Of a DNA stretch of 64,000 bases, positions 55,313-64,000 are shown piece by piece. A model generated the notes under the pieces. That model searched no databases, had not been told where the DNA came from, and worked only from the letters and a program-made list of their open reading frames with translations. Location: assembly GCA_030066015.1 (NCBI GenBank), contig JASJCL010000004.1:103281-167280 (forward strand), written 5' to 3'. Both the position numbers and the translations under genes were made by a program. Every line of letters starts with the position of its first letter. The stretch's first letter is position 1. Source of the stretch: Desulfosarcinaceae bacterium (lineage in GTDB: Bacteria; Desulfobacterota; Desulfobacteria; Desulfobacterales; Desulfosarcinaceae).

Positions 55313-55939
55313 TCAGCGGGGCGTCACATCCGCCAATGCCAGCATCAGCTCTTCGGAGAGCGCCGCCAGGGCCAGGCTCATGGATCGCACCACCTCCCCC
55401 GGCCGGTCGCTGGTTGCGGTCAGGGTGTGGGTTCCGATCCGCTCCAGCAGGGAGACACCGTCGTCGGCCGCCGACACGCGCCAGGCCGCCTTCAGTGTGA
55501 CCCGGCCCGCTTCATCCGCCTCAAACCGGAGCACCTTTACCGTCAGGCGCAGGGCTGCGTTGCGGGCAGGGCTGCTGGCGAGCCTGTAGCCGGGAAGGGC
55601 CTCCGTCAGGGCGTGCAGATTTTCTGCGATCACCCGTCCGATCGCCTCGCCCAGCGGCTCGGCCCAGCGGTCGAACTCGTTGATCTGCAAGGTGTTGCCC
55701 GTCACCCGGGTCACCAGCTGGGGACGATCCAGATAGGCGGGGATTTCCACGCTCTGGACGCCGATGGTGACGATCTCCGCAGCGTCCGCCACCGGCGGTG
55801 GCGGGCTCGCCGCAACGGCGGATTCCAGCACGTAGAAGCGTGTGGCGGGGGATGCGGAGGCGCCCAGGTTAACGCAGCCGGCGACCGCCAGGCAGAGGCT
55901 GCCGAGGAGAATGGCGATGGGGAGAATCCGTGCAGGCAT
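55313..55939 (-). CDS. ABC-type transport auxiliary lipoprotein (PqiC-like) of the Mla/Mce system
   Basis: 208 residues. Lipoprotein signal ILPIAILLGSLCLAVAGC, with lipobox VAGC. The body matches the ABC-transport auxiliary component (PqiC/DUF330) fold: RFYVLESAVA, IGVQSVEIPAYLDRPQLVTR, NTLQINEFDRWAEPLGEAIGRVIAENL and a Ser-Leu-Ala-Leu-rich C-terminus. It is probably outer-membrane-anchored and works with the MCE protein. ATG 55939 is taken; TTG at 55948 overlapping the mlaD stop (TTGA) would sit closer to the GAGGTG site. It is the last gene of the mlaE-F-D-lipoprotein run. Confidence 0.85.
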   Translation of the reverse strand: MPARILPIAILLGSLCLAVAGCVNLGASASPATRFYVLESAVAASPPPPVADAAEIVTIGVQSVEIPAYLDRPQLVTRVTGNTLQINEFDRWAEPLGEAIGRVIAENLHALTEALPGYRLASSPARNAALRLTVKVLRFEADEAGRVTLKAAWRVSAADDGVSLLERIGTHTLTATSDRPGEVVRSMSLALAALSEELMLALADVTPR

Positions 55940-55944
55940 GGTGG

Positions 55945-57018
55945 TCAATTCACCTCTTTTTTGCCCCAGAGAAGGGCTTCGGGATGACGGCTCAGATACT
56001 CGGCCATGGTGGCCATGGCGGCGGCCAGCTTTCGATACTCGCCAATGGTGGTGTCGATCCGCCGGATGAGGGCCGCATCGCCGTCGGTGAGTTGGGCGAG
56101 GTTGGCGAGCAGGTCTTGCGCCTCCCCGAAGGCGGCCTGTGCCGCGGCAACGGACCGCATGGCCTCTCCCAGCAGCGGCTCAAGGCGCTCGTCCAGCTGG
56201 ACGACCGCCCCCTTTACGGCGTCGGCCGTCTCGCTGACCCCCTCCGCCATGGGAACGACCTGGCCCTCGGCGGTGGTCATCAGGCGTCTCGCCGCGGCCA
56301 GCGTCGTCTCCACCTCGGTGGTCAAGGCGCTCAGATGGGCGTCCAGATGGGACGCCAGTTGACCATACTGCTGAACGGTGTCGTTGACCGCGGCGATCGC
56401 CCGGTGCAGCTCCGGCGAGTTGACCAGGGCCTCGATGCCCTTGGCGGCGCTGATGATCGATTCGGCCACGACCTGCAGATCGATCCGATCCAGTGTCTTG
56501 GCCAGCGCCTCCATCTCCGACGGCAGCGTGGGGTATTCCCGCAGCCCGTCGTCGAAACGCATCATGCGGATGGGGGATTCCGGGTAGAAATCGAAGGCGA
56601 CCAGCAGCTGTCCCGTGAGCACGCTCTGGAGTTGAAGTCTCGCGCGCAGACCCAGGTCGATCATGTAGTCGATGGTTGTATCGGTGGTCAGCAGCTTCTT
56701 GCCGGGACCGCTGCCGGGCGGACTGCCGGTGATCTGGACGATGGTCTCGGGCACTTCGAAAATCACCTGGTTGATGAAGGTGCTGTCGGAGGCGTCGTAG
56801 ATCGGGTTGATATCGACGACCTCACCAATGCGGATGCCCTTGAGCTGGACCGGAGCGCCCACGCTGAGGCCCTTCACCGATCCAGTGAAGTAGAGGACGT
56901 ATTGATCGGATTTGCGAAACAGATTGCCCTCGCCCAGGGCGAAGATACCGACAACGACCAGGCCGATGGCACCTGCCACGAATGCGCCGATCAGGGTAGT
57001 GTTCACCTCTCTGCGCAT
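55945..57018 (-). CDS. mlaD: MCE-domain protein (MlaD-like)
   Basis: 357 residues. One N-terminal membrane helix (TTLIGAFVAGAIGLVVVGIFAL) anchors it in the inner membrane. The MCE domain follows: FTGSVKGLSVGAPVQLKGIRIGEVVDI and the long beta region to about residue 150. The C-terminal ~200 residues are a helical/coiled-coil extension (LAKTLDRIDLQVVAESI, ETADAVKGAVVQLDERLEPLL). It is longer than E. coli MlaD (183 aa), closer to tunnel-forming MCE proteins. It binds lipids in the periplasm. GGAAGGAG precedes ATG 57018, which is 3 bp from the mlaF stop. Confidence 0.92.
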   Translation of the reverse strand: MRREVNTTLIGAFVAGAIGLVVVGIFALGEGNLFRKSDQYVLYFTGSVKGLSVGAPVQLKGIRIGEVVDINPIYDASDSTFINQVIFEVPETIVQITGSPPGSGPGKKLLTTDTTIDYMIDLGLRARLQLQSVLTGQLLVAFDFYPESPIRMMRFDDGLREYPTLPSEMEALAKTLDRIDLQVVAESIISAAKGIEALVNSPELHRAIAAVNDTVQQYGQLASHLDAHLSALTTEVETTLAAARRLMTTAEGQVVPMAEGVSETADAVKGAVVQLDERLEPLLGEAMRSVAAAQAAFGEAQDLLANLAQLTDGDAALIRRIDTTIGEYRKLAAAMATMAEYLSRHPEALLWGKKEVN

Positions 57019-57021
57019 GGA

Positions 57022-57876
57022 TCAGCTCCTTCCTTTTGGCCTTTGGATAGGTTCACCGCGGGTTAGAAACTGAATCAAATTGGGATTCTCTGATGTGTCC
57101 AGCAGTTTCCGCGGAGCGCCCTGCCCGCCGGCGGTATGCGTGGCCGCATCCAGGAAGATGGCGTTGCTGGCGATGGCGAAGATGCTGGCCAATTCATGCG
57201 TGACGATGACGATGGTCGCGTCGAGGCTGCGGTTGATCTCCAGGATGAGATCGTCCAGCTGCTTGGCGCTGACCGGGTCCAGACCGGCGGAGGGTTCATC
57301 GAAGAAGAGAATCTCCGGATCCAGGGCGAGGGCCCGCGCCAAGCCGGCCCGCTTGCGCATGCCGCCGGACAGCTGGGACGGAAAGCGGGCTTCGAAGCCA
57401 TCCAATCCCACCAGGGCGAGTTTGAAGCGGACGATCTCGCGGATCTCGTCGGCGGAGCAGTCGGTGTGCAGCCGCAGTGGCAGCCCCACATTCTCGGCCA
57501 ACGTCATGGAACTCCACAGGGCGCCGTTCTGGTACATGACGCCGAGGTTGCGCATCATGCGTTTGCGGTCGACAGCGCGCTGCGCCCAGAAATCGGTGTG
57601 CCCATAGGCAACCGTCCCATGGTGGGGCGCTTTGAGACCGACCAATATTCGCAGCAGGGTGCTCTTGCCGCATCCGCTCCCCCCCATGATGGCGAAGACG
57701 TCACCCCTGTTGACGGTGAAATGGAGATCCCGCATGAGGATGAGATCGCCGTATCCCATGGTCAGGTTGGTAACGGTGATGTGCGCGTCTTCAGGGAAGG
57801 CCCCATCCGGTTGCGCCGGCATCTCAGCGCTGCGCCGCTGTTCGGCGGGGGTTTCCGGCCATTGGGCGTTTTTCAC
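57022..57876 (-). CDS. mlaF: ABC transporter ATPase (MlaF-like)
   Basis: 284 residues. Walker A GGSGCGKST near residue 65, Q-loop VMYQNGALWSSMTLAENV, the Mla-type signature LSGGMRKRAGLARALALDP and Walker B ILFFDEPSAGLDPVSA, then switch histidine in VIVTHELASIFAIA. It powers phospholipid movement through MlaE. The first ~30 residues are a non-conserved extension; GTG 57876 (5 bp past the mlaE stop) is the likely start but has a poor ribosome-binding site, and ATG at residue 19 (MPAQPDGAFPEDA) is the main alternative. Operon context with MlaE and MlaD is firm. Confidence 0.93.
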   Translation of the reverse strand: MKNAQWPETPAEQRRSAEMPAQPDGAFPEDAHITVTNLTMGYGDLILMRDLHFTVNRGDVFAIMGGSGCGKSTLLRILVGLKAPHHGTVAYGHTDFWAQRAVDRKRMMRNLGVMYQNGALWSSMTLAENVGLPLRLHTDCSADEIREIVRFKLALVGLDGFEARFPSQLSGGMRKRAGLARALALDPEILFFDEPSAGLDPVSAKQLDDLILEINRSLDATIVIVTHELASIFAIASNAIFLDAATHTAGGQGAPRKLLDTSENPNLIQFLTRGEPIQRPKGRS

Positions 57877-57880
57877 TGTT

Positions 57881-59002
57881 TCATATCCCCAAGATGTTGG
57901 TCAAGACGGCGAAGAGACCGTCGGCGATGACAATGTAGACGATGGCCGTGACCACGGCGGCGGTGGTGGCCTCGCCAACCGCAGCGGCGCTGCGGCCGCA
58001 GTACAGGCCCTGCAGGCAGCCGCAGCCGGCCACGATCCCACCGAAGATGATGCTCTTGAAGATGCCGATCGCGAAGTGGGTCAGGGAGACGGCATTGAGC
58101 GTTTGGTTGAGATACTGCAGCGCGGAGATGTCGAAGGCGCCGACCCCTACCAGCAGACCGCCCAGAATGCCCATCACGTCCGCGTACACGCATAGCAGGG
58201 GCATCATCAGGAGGAGCGCGAGCACGCGGGGCATGACCAGATAGTCCATGGGGTCGACGCCCAGGGTCCGCAGGGCATCGATCTCCTCGTTGACCTGCAT
58301 GGTGCCCAGATTGGCGGCGAAGGCCGCGCCTGTGCGGCCGGCCATGATCACCCCGGTCATGACCGCCCCCATCTCGCGGGTCATGCCGATGCCAACCAGA
58401 TCGGCCACGTAGATCTGGGCGCCGAACATGCGCAGCTGGACGGCGCCCATGAACGCGAGAATCAAGCCCACGAGAAGGCTGATCAGCGACACGATGGGCA
58501 GTGCCTGCCACCCGCATGCCTGGATGACGGTCAGCAGTTCCGCCGGCCGATAGCGCGCCTTGCCCCTGAGAAACCGAAGCGCGGAGAGGGTCAGTTCACC
58601 GACGAAGGTCAGCGTGAGCGTGGTTTCGCGGCGCACCCGCTGCAGCCACGCTGCGACCCGTTCTGAAGTGGCGGGGGGCGGCGGGTCGCCCAGCCCCTCT
58701 CTGGCGGCCCCGTGGGACAGGTCCAGGAGGTGCCGGACGCCGGCGGGCAGGCCGTCCAGGTCCACCTGGATATCGCGTGCGGCGCAGCGCTCGGTGAGGG
58801 ATCTCAGAAAAACCACCAGGCGCGAGTCCCAAGCCTGTAGGGGCGTCGCATCGAATCGCAGGCGCCTTACCGGTTCGCCCTGCAGCAGGCGCTCCAGTTC
58901 GCTCCGCGCAGGGGCGGCTCGCGCCAACTGCCAGCGTCCATGAAGGGTGACCACCAGCGTACCATCCGAAGATCGGCTACTTGTCAGGGAGGCTTGTGTC
59001 AT
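57881..59002 (-). CDS. mlaE: ABC permease (MlaE-like) with N-terminal STAS domain
   Basis: 373 residues. An N-terminal STAS-like domain (about 1-100; LRFDATPLQAWDSRLVVFL), which E. coli encodes separately as MlaB, is fused to the MlaE permease (about 130-373). The permease shows QACGWQALPIVSLISLLVGLILAF, YVADLVGIGMTREMGAVMTG, IMAGRTGAAFAANLGTMQVN and EEIDALRTLGVDPMDYLVMPRV. It forms the membrane channel for lipid transfer between membranes. ATG 59002 starts the STAS domain (MTQASLTSSRSSDGTLVV). The ribosome-binding site is weak (GGCTGGACC). Confidence 0.92.
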   Translation of the reverse strand: MTQASLTSSRSSDGTLVVTLHGRWQLARAAPARSELERLLQGEPVRRLRFDATPLQAWDSRLVVFLRSLTERCAARDIQVDLDGLPAGVRHLLDLSHGAAREGLGDPPPPATSERVAAWLQRVRRETTLTLTFVGELTLSALRFLRGKARYRPAELLTVIQACGWQALPIVSLISLLVGLILAFMGAVQLRMFGAQIYVADLVGIGMTREMGAVMTGVIMAGRTGAAFAANLGTMQVNEEIDALRTLGVDPMDYLVMPRVLALLLMMPLLCVYADVMGILGGLLVGVGAFDISALQYLNQTLNAVSLTHFAIGIFKSIIFGGIVAGCGCLQGLYCGRSAAAVGEATTAAVVTAIVYIVIADGLFAVLTNILGI

Positions 59003-59134
59003 AGGTCCAGCCGCCGTCGCGATTGCCGGATCCGCATCAGTAAGAACGGGTGCCGGGGGATGCCATCGAATGCCGATAATGCCAGCAATCACAGCGCAGT
59101 GCAAATCGAAGCCACCTGGCACGGCACCCCGGGG

Positions 59135-59350
59135 CTAGCCGACGGCGCAGGAACTGACCAGGTTCCATAAGCCGTTCTCCTCCAGGATGCTGAGCGCGTG
59201 GTCATGGGCATGTCCGGTATGCGCAGCGCTGGTTGCCCCAATGGCCGCCGCCTTCGTGGACCCGGGGCCGGAAGGATCGTTGTCGGCATGGTAGCACCCG
59301 CCGAATCACTTGACCGGCGACCCGTCGGGGCGAGGGGCGACTCGGATGGG
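59135..59350 (-). pseudogene. Decayed C-terminal tail of a third amidohydrolase
   Basis: In the 390-bp gap between mlaE and the intact amidohydrolase, one minus-strand frame reads DGSPVK, stop (59306-59308), FGGCYHADNDPSG, then HTGHAHDHALSILEENGLW and ends at TAG 59135. This resembles the C-terminus of the partial amidohydrolase at the window end (DWSPVNHYGGYY, then HAHGPGHGHWIMGADGRAW) and the intact one (AWSPVAKFGGY). No start codon or remaining body was found, so it appears to be the leftover 3' end of a deleted paralog. The rest of the 59003-59392 gap shows nothing else. Confidence 0.5.
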
Positions 59351-59392
59351 CTGAACCGTTTATGCTCAGCGGATGCTACCAGCCTGCAGGGG

Positions 59393-61252
59393 TCAGGACC
59401 GGTAGCCCCCGAATTTGGCCACTGGCGACCAGGCCGGGCTGATTTCTGGAAGCGGATCTGCATCGTAATCTCCAAAGTCCCCAGAAGCATAGGTTATGTC
59501 GCCATCGACAATGGTCATCACCGCCTCTATCTTGCGAAGCTCATCATCGGGCACCGTGAAATAATCCCGATCCAGCACAACCAGATCCGCAAGCTTTCCG
59601 GGCTCAAGCGATCCCTTCACGGCCGCTTCACCGGTGCTCGCCGCGCCGTTGATGGTCCAGAGCCTGAGTGCTTCGCTGCGATTCAGCAGGTTATCATCCC
59701 CGTACATTTGCAAACCGCCAAGACTTTTACCGGTTGCCAGCCAGGCGAGCGATAACCAGGGATTGTAGCTGGAGACGCGGGTGGCATCGGTCCCGGCGGC
59801 CACCTGCATGCCCATTTGCAGCATTTTGCGCACCGGCGGCGTCTGCGCCAGCGTCTCCATGCCGTAGCGATTGGCAAAATCACGGGCCTGATAGATGATG
59901 CGGTTTTGAATAGCGATAATGCCATTCAATGCCATGATTCGCTCCATATTGGCCTCGCTGACCGTTTCGGCATGATCGACAATCATCAGCGGGGCTTTGG
60001 CCGGATCGCCAAAAACTTCGCGGCGCACCTGCTCGTATACCGGCAATAATCGATTGATGGACTGATTGTAGGTCATATGCTGCCGGGTCGGCCAGCCGGC
60101 ATACGCCAGCTGGCGAAGGATGGGTCGTTCAACCATTTCCGCATCCGAATCGATTTCAGGTCTGGGCATGGCAAATATTTCATAGTCATAGGCCGCCCAA
60201 CAGATATTCTCACCGCCACCCACCAGTTTCAGCATGGCGTCCCCTTCACCCGGCTGATGGCGTGCTGTCCAGCGCTGATAGTCCGCCAGTTCCTGGCCCT
60301 TGACTTGGGCGAAGGTATACATGGACGTCCTGGTTTTGAGTTTGCCCATTTGGTGCAGCTTCTGAATGGTCCCATACGCATCTGGAAATACCATGCCGCC
60401 GCCGCCGGCATCACTGACGCTGGTGACCCCGAAGCGATGCATCTCACGTTGATAGTGCAGGGATGAATTGATTCGATCACTATCACTGAGCCGAGGTCCA
60501 CCGGTGATACTCTTATACAGGATCAAGCCGGACGGCGCGGCCACGAGCAGGCCGGTCGCGCGGCCGACACCGTCGCGCGTAATCACGCCACCGGGGTAGA
60601 CCGGCGCACCAGGCGCATTCAGGCCGAGATACTCAACGGCCGGTTTGTTCAACAAGGCGTAGGCGTATAGATACAAGATAAAAACCGGATGATCCGGTAC
60701 CACGTCATTGATCTCCTCCAGTGTCGGCATACGCTTCTCTTTGAACTGCTCCCACGAGAATCCGCCAATCACCCGCACCCATTGTCCTTTTGGGGTCCGG
60801 CGGGCTTGCTCCCGCAAGAGTTCAAGTGCCTCCTCAACACTGTCGACACCATCCCAGCGCACTTCCATGTGATAGTGCATCCCCTCTCGGACAAAATGAA
60901 TGTGAGAGTCATTGAGGCCCGGAATCACGGTCTTGCCGCCCAAATCGATAATCCTGGTGGAATTTCCTGCCAAGGAGCGGATATCGGCGGAACTGCCAGT
61001 CGCAGCAATCGCATTGCCCGCAATCGCCAGGGCCTCATCGATACGATCGGCACCATTGACCGTTGCGATCTTACCATTCAGCAGGATGATGTCCGGCTCT
61101 GATGGCGCCGGTGCGGCGGTGCTCGACTGGGCGGCAAAAGCAAAATTTGGCACCAGGCCGGAACCAAGCGCTGCTGCCGTAGCTGCGGCCTGTTTGATGA
61201 ATTGTCTTCGGCTGGTTTTATTTATGGGATCAACTATATGGTGAGTTTTCAT
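59393..61252 (-). CDS. Tat-exported amidohydrolase (YtcJ-like, amidohydrolase family 3)
   Basis: 619 residues. Tat signal SRRQFIKQAAATAAALGSG near residue 14, cleaved around FAFA-AQ, predicts a periplasmic enzyme. Amidohydrolase core: VIPGLNDSHIHFVREG with metal ligands H117/H119, IVDHAETVSEANMERIMALN, AAGTDATRVSSYNPW (late Asp) and LEPGKLADLVVLDRDYF in the C-terminal composite domain. The family hydrolyses amides or cyclic imides; the substrate is unknown. It is visibly more AT-rich than its neighbours. AAAAGGAC precedes the ATG. A paralog lies beyond the MFS gene upstream. Confidence 0.88.
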   Translation of the reverse strand: MKTHHIVDPINKTSRRQFIKQAAATAAALGSGLVPNFAFAAQSSTAAPAPSEPDIILLNGKIATVNGADRIDEALAIAGNAIAATGSSADIRSLAGNSTRIIDLGGKTVIPGLNDSHIHFVREGMHYHMEVRWDGVDSVEEALELLREQARRTPKGQWVRVIGGFSWEQFKEKRMPTLEEINDVVPDHPVFILYLYAYALLNKPAVEYLGLNAPGAPVYPGGVITRDGVGRATGLLVAAPSGLILYKSITGGPRLSDSDRINSSLHYQREMHRFGVTSVSDAGGGGMVFPDAYGTIQKLHQMGKLKTRTSMYTFAQVKGQELADYQRWTARHQPGEGDAMLKLVGGGENICWAAYDYEIFAMPRPEIDSDAEMVERPILRQLAYAGWPTRQHMTYNQSINRLLPVYEQVRREVFGDPAKAPLMIVDHAETVSEANMERIMALNGIIAIQNRIIYQARDFANRYGMETLAQTPPVRKMLQMGMQVAAGTDATRVSSYNPWLSLAWLATGKSLGGLQMYGDDNLLNRSEALRLWTINGAASTGEAAVKGSLEPGKLADLVVLDRDYFTVPDDELRKIEAVMTIVDGDITYASGDFGDYDADPLPEISPAWSPVAKFGGYRS

Positions 61253-61487
61253 TTTATTGTCCTTTTTAGCATCAGGGTGCAGCGTAACGATGCGTTTGAA
61301 AGAGAAGTATAAGATGTTTCTACTTCATGCACACATGATTGACCGGCCGGTACGGTATAGTAAAGAATCAGGGTCTATGACCATATCATCCATTGGACCT
61401 TTGGACTGATGGATGCTTCCGGCGATACGTTTACGCCTGACACCATTGTTACCAACTGCATGACCCGGCCGATCCACTGTGCACGGG

Positions 61488-63113
61488 TCACGGTCGGGTC
61501 GTCTTGGCGATCAGATGGGTAACGACCGGTTCACTGCCGTCTTGCAAAAAGGTGCGCAAGCGGTCTTGCAGCGCTGCGTCGGATGCGGTCACGCGTTCGT
61601 GCTGCCGCAGGTGATTCAGCCAGGAACCGACCATGAACTGCTCCAGATAGCGTCCGGTCACCGTGGGATCACTATACAGCTGCCATCCAATGGCGCCGTC
61701 GCGCAGCCGGCTGGCCCGCAGTGATTGCATGAGACGGCGAAAATCTGCGTCCCGTGCTGAATCGATGTGGTATTCAATATTCACCAGCACCGGCCCCGCA
61801 CCGCCCTCAGCGGCGTCCTCGATCATCGGTGACGGCCAATGCAGTGAAGGGGAGAGGTCGATCCCTTCGGTTGATGCCAGCGGTAGCCAGCGATTGGCGA
61901 CGGTTCCCACCCCCGCCAGGACGGCGGCGAGCATAAAAACGGGTGCCATGGTCAATGCAGTGGCCAGTGCCCCCCATACCAGGCTGCCAATGGCCATCGA
62001 TCCGTAGAAGAAAATCAGGTAGACGGAAAGCACTCGGGCACGCACCCATCCGGCGGCAACCGACTGCGCCGCCACATTCAAGGCGGTCAGCATGGTAATC
62101 CACATGGCCCCGGAGGCCAGCATGACCACCACTAACAAGGGTGCGTTACGCACCATCGCCAGGGCGACCAGAACCAGCGCATAGACCATGGTGGCGGCGG
62201 CGGTCAGTTTATCTACCGCAATTTTCCTGCGCAGGCGGGGCAGAAACAGCGCCCCCGTGACCGCACCCAGCCCCACGCCGCCCAGCAGGACCCCGTAGCC
62301 GGTGGCGCTCATCCCCAGCTCCTGTCTGGCCAACAGCGGCAGCAGGGCCCAAAGTGCACTGGCGGGAAAGACAAAACAGAGGGTGCGGCCCAACACACTG
62401 CGAAATCCATTCACATGGCGGGCATAGCGCAGTCCGGCCACCATGGCCGCGAAAAGGTGTTCGGGGGGCAGCGAGCTGGCCCTCTCTTCTCGTTTCCAGC
62501 TGTAGAGAACAATGATGACGCAGATAAAGGAGAGGGCGTTCAGTCCGAAAGCGGCCTGGGGACCGAACTGGGCCACAACGATCCCACCGAGCGCCGGGCC
62601 CACGGCACGGGCCAGATTGATTCCGGCGCTCTTGAGGGCGATGGCCGCGGGAATGTCTTCGCGCGGGACAATCTCCGGGACAATGGCCTGCCAGGCTGGC
62701 GCGTTGAATGCCGTACCGACACCGATGGCAATGGTGAATCCCAACAACAGGACCGGACCGGTCTGACCAGCGAAAGTGAGAAACGCCAAACCGGCGGCGG
62801 CAAGCAGCATCCACCCCTGGGTCATCAGCAGTAGACGGCGCCGGTCGAACACGTCGGCAAAGGCACCCGCCGGCAGGGCCAATGCAAAGAGGGGCAGGCT
62901 GGTCGCCGCCTGTACCATGGAGACCATCAGCGGTGACGGCGCCAGGCTGGTCATCAACCAGGCAGCGCCCACATCGTGCATCCAGGTGGCGATATTGGAG
63001 GCCAGCGATGCAATCCACAACGCGCGAAACAGCGATTGCTTCAATGGCTGCCACGCGCTACCCGTTCGTTGCGCGGCCTCCGTCGGCGATGAATGGGGTG
63101 GGTTTCTTTTCAT
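61488..63113 (-). CDS. MFS exporter (EntS-like) with C-terminal monooxygenase-like domain
   Basis: 541 residues. The first ~410 residues are a 12-span MFS_3/EntS-type transporter: LFRALWIASLASNIATWMHDVGAAWLMTSL, LPAGAFADVFDRRRLLL, AINLARAVGPALGGIVVAQFGPQAAFGLNALSF. The last ~110 residues (VLVNIEYHIDSARDADFRRLMQSL onward) resemble an antibiotic-biosynthesis-monooxygenase-type alpha/beta-barrel domain, a fusion seen in this transporter subgroup. It is probably a drug or metabolite exporter. ATG 63113 follows GAGGTAAC. It lies between two amidohydrolase paralogs on the same strand and begins 23 bp after the upstream one. Confidence 0.87.
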   Translation of the reverse strand: MKRNPPHSSPTEAAQRTGSAWQPLKQSLFRALWIASLASNIATWMHDVGAAWLMTSLAPSPLMVSMVQAATSLPLFALALPAGAFADVFDRRRLLLMTQGWMLLAAAGLAFLTFAGQTGPVLLLGFTIAIGVGTAFNAPAWQAIVPEIVPREDIPAAIALKSAGINLARAVGPALGGIVVAQFGPQAAFGLNALSFICVIIVLYSWKREERASSLPPEHLFAAMVAGLRYARHVNGFRSVLGRTLCFVFPASALWALLPLLARQELGMSATGYGVLLGGVGLGAVTGALFLPRLRRKIAVDKLTAAATMVYALVLVALAMVRNAPLLVVVMLASGAMWITMLTALNVAAQSVAAGWVRARVLSVYLIFFYGSMAIGSLVWGALATALTMAPVFMLAAVLAGVGTVANRWLPLASTEGIDLSPSLHWPSPMIEDAAEGGAGPVLVNIEYHIDSARDADFRRLMQSLRASRLRDGAIGWQLYSDPTVTGRYLEQFMVGSWLNHLRQHERVTASDAALQDRLRTFLQDGSEPVVTHLIAKTTRP

Positions 63114-63136
63114 GGGCCGTTACCTCGGGTGGCGAG

Positions 63137-64000
63137 CTACACATTGCAGTTGCAGCCGGTTTGCCAGGCGCGGCCGTCGGCCCCCATGATCCAGTGGCCG
63201 TGGCCCGGCCCATGGGCGTGGTCCGTGCGGTTGTTCGTGCTTTGCTCAGCGCCGTTGTGGCTGTTGTAATAGCCCCCGTAGTGGTTGACCGGTGACCAGT
63301 CCGGGCTGACCGGCGGTAAATCGGGATTGTCGGCGGAAAATTCTGCGCCGGCATGTACGATTTGACCGTCGACCACGGTCAACACGCTTTCAATGCCGCG
63401 GATGGCATCCGCTTCAACAGCGAAGTAGTCCTGGTCGAGGACGGCAAGGTCGGCCAGCTGACCGACGGACAATTCCCCCTTGGCGTCATCCTCACCGCTG
63501 AACCAGGCACTGCCCTTGGTCCACAACGCCAGCGCTTCTTCACGACTGAGCCGGTTTTCGGGCGCGTTGATCACGGTGCCGCCGACGCTCTTGCCGGTCA
63601 CCAGCCACCACAGGCAGGTCCAGGGATGATAGCTGGCCACACGTGTGCCGTCGGTCCCGCCGCCGACGGGCAGGCCCATCTTGAGCATGGTTCGCAACGG
63701 CGGCCTGGCCTGAACCGCTGCTTTGCCGTAGCGCCGGATGAAATATTCGGCCTGGTAGGCCATGCGGTGTTGGACAGCCACACCGCCTCCCAGGCTCTGA
63801 ATACGTTCCAGGTTGCCTTCACTCACGGTTTCGGCATGATCGATGAACCATCTCAAATGGTCGATCGGGGTGTCGCGGTGAACCCGCTCGAAGACATCCA
63901 GAAAGCGTCCGATGGTCTCGTCGTAAGTGGCGTGAATCCGCCAGGGCCATTCGGCAGCCACCAGCTTGCGGATGATCTGCTCCAGGTCGGATTCCATGAT
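63137..64000 (-). CDS. Amidohydrolase (family 3), C-terminal part, 5' end beyond the window
   Basis: The frame is open to the window edge; about 286 C-terminal residues are visible, roughly half of the ~600-residue family length. Conserved blocks: FIDHAETVSEGNLERIQSLGG, MAYQAEYFIRRYGKAAV, GGGTDGTRVASYHPW, LSVGQLADLAVLDQDYF and SPDWSPVNHYGGYY. They align with the same blocks in the paralog at 59.4-61.3 kb. The tail is His-rich with a cysteine pair (HAHGPGHGHWIM and QTGCNCNV), absent from the intact paralog. The MFS exporter starts 23 bp downstream, so the two are co-transcribed. Confidence 0.88.
   Translation of the reverse strand: MMESDLEQIIRKLVAAEWPWRIHATYDETIGRFLDVFERVHRDTPIDHLRWFIDHAETVSEGNLERIQSLGGGVAVQHRMAYQAEYFIRRYGKAAVQARPPLRTMLKMGLPVGGGTDGTRVASYHPWTCLWWLVTGKSVGGTVINAPENRLSREEALALWTKGSAWFSGEDDAKGELSVGQLADLAVLDQDYFAVEADAIRGIESVLTVVDGQIVHAGAEFSADNPDLPPVSPDWSPVNHYGGYYNSHNGAEQSTNNRTDHAHGPGHGHWIMGADGRAWQTGCNCNV

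Overview
The window is a high-GC (roughly 60-65%) bacterial chromosome segment carrying a complete molybdenum nitrogenase core locus. The genes read nifA, nifH, nifI1, nifI2, nifD, nifK, nifE, nifN, nifB on the minus strand. NifI1/NifI2 lying between nifH and nifD, the long NifD with an insertion, and the short NifK are the anaerobe/archaeal-like nif type. Together with ferredoxins, CCG-type Fe-S oxidoreductases, an ADP-forming acyl-CoA synthetase, Mla-type lipid transport and outer-membrane proteins, this points to an anaerobic Gram-negative, most likely a Desulfobacterota (Deltaproteobacteria) member related to Desulfosarcina/Desulfobacteraceae. That placement is inference from gene content. 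No rRNA, tRNA, CRISPR array or intact insertion sequence was seen.

Layout. 1-3.0 kb (minus): histidine ammonia-lyase, translationally coupled to a multi-cysteine ferredoxin-like protein, then the start of a LysE/RhtB exporter. 3.1-6.6 kb: glycerate kinase and several small conserved proteins. 6.8-12.9 kb (plus) is a signalling block: a sigma-54 activator without receiver, a receiver protein without output domain, an SH3-domain secreted protein behind an 11-bp direct repeat, a coupled histidine kinase/OmpR pair, and a GAF protein. 13.1-15.5 kb: MOSC protein, zinc-ribbon/GxF-repeat protein, acetyltransferase, and a decayed molybdate-binding protein gene (modA). 15.5-27.6 kb is the nif region, with a textbook sigma-54 promoter before nifH and NifA encoded just upstream.

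28-34.7 kb: chemoreceptor, outer-membrane-type protein, tryptophanase, MFS transporter, DJ-1/PfpI protein. 35.1-40.2 kb: NDP-forming acyl-CoA synthetase, lipoprotein, ACT-domain regulator, tartrate/malate dehydrogenase-like enzyme. 40.4-44.7 kb (minus) is an ArsR-headed cluster: regulator, ArsP-like permease, mini-thioredoxin, Fe-S domain protein and CCG-domain Fe-S oxidoreductase. It has a near-consensus promoter overlapped by an inverted repeat, plus a 20-bp tandem repeat. 45.0-47.5 kb: KefF/KefC-type pair. 47.6-52.2 kb: cupin, thioredoxin-reductase-like flavoprotein, a C-terminally truncated NapH-like protein, a metallo-hydrolase, and an MscS channel.

52.4-55.1 kb: a two-subunit, Tat-exported molybdenum hydroxylase of the isoquinoline-oxidoreductase type. 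55.3-59.0 kb: a four-gene Mla/Mce lipid-transport operon. 59.1-64 kb: a somewhat more AT-rich segment with two amidohydrolase paralogs flanking an MFS exporter, plus the decayed tail of what looks like a third amidohydrolase.

How it fits together: NifA with sigma-54 would drive nifH and the genes behind it. NifI1/NifI2 would switch the enzyme off post-translationally, and NifE/N/B build the cofactor. A thioredoxin-like [2Fe-2S] ferredoxin trails the cluster and could be a redox partner. The best candidates for something undescribed are the ArsR-controlled permease/thioredoxin/Fe-S cluster, the split sigma-54 signalling pair, and the ammonia-lyase/ferredoxin coupling.
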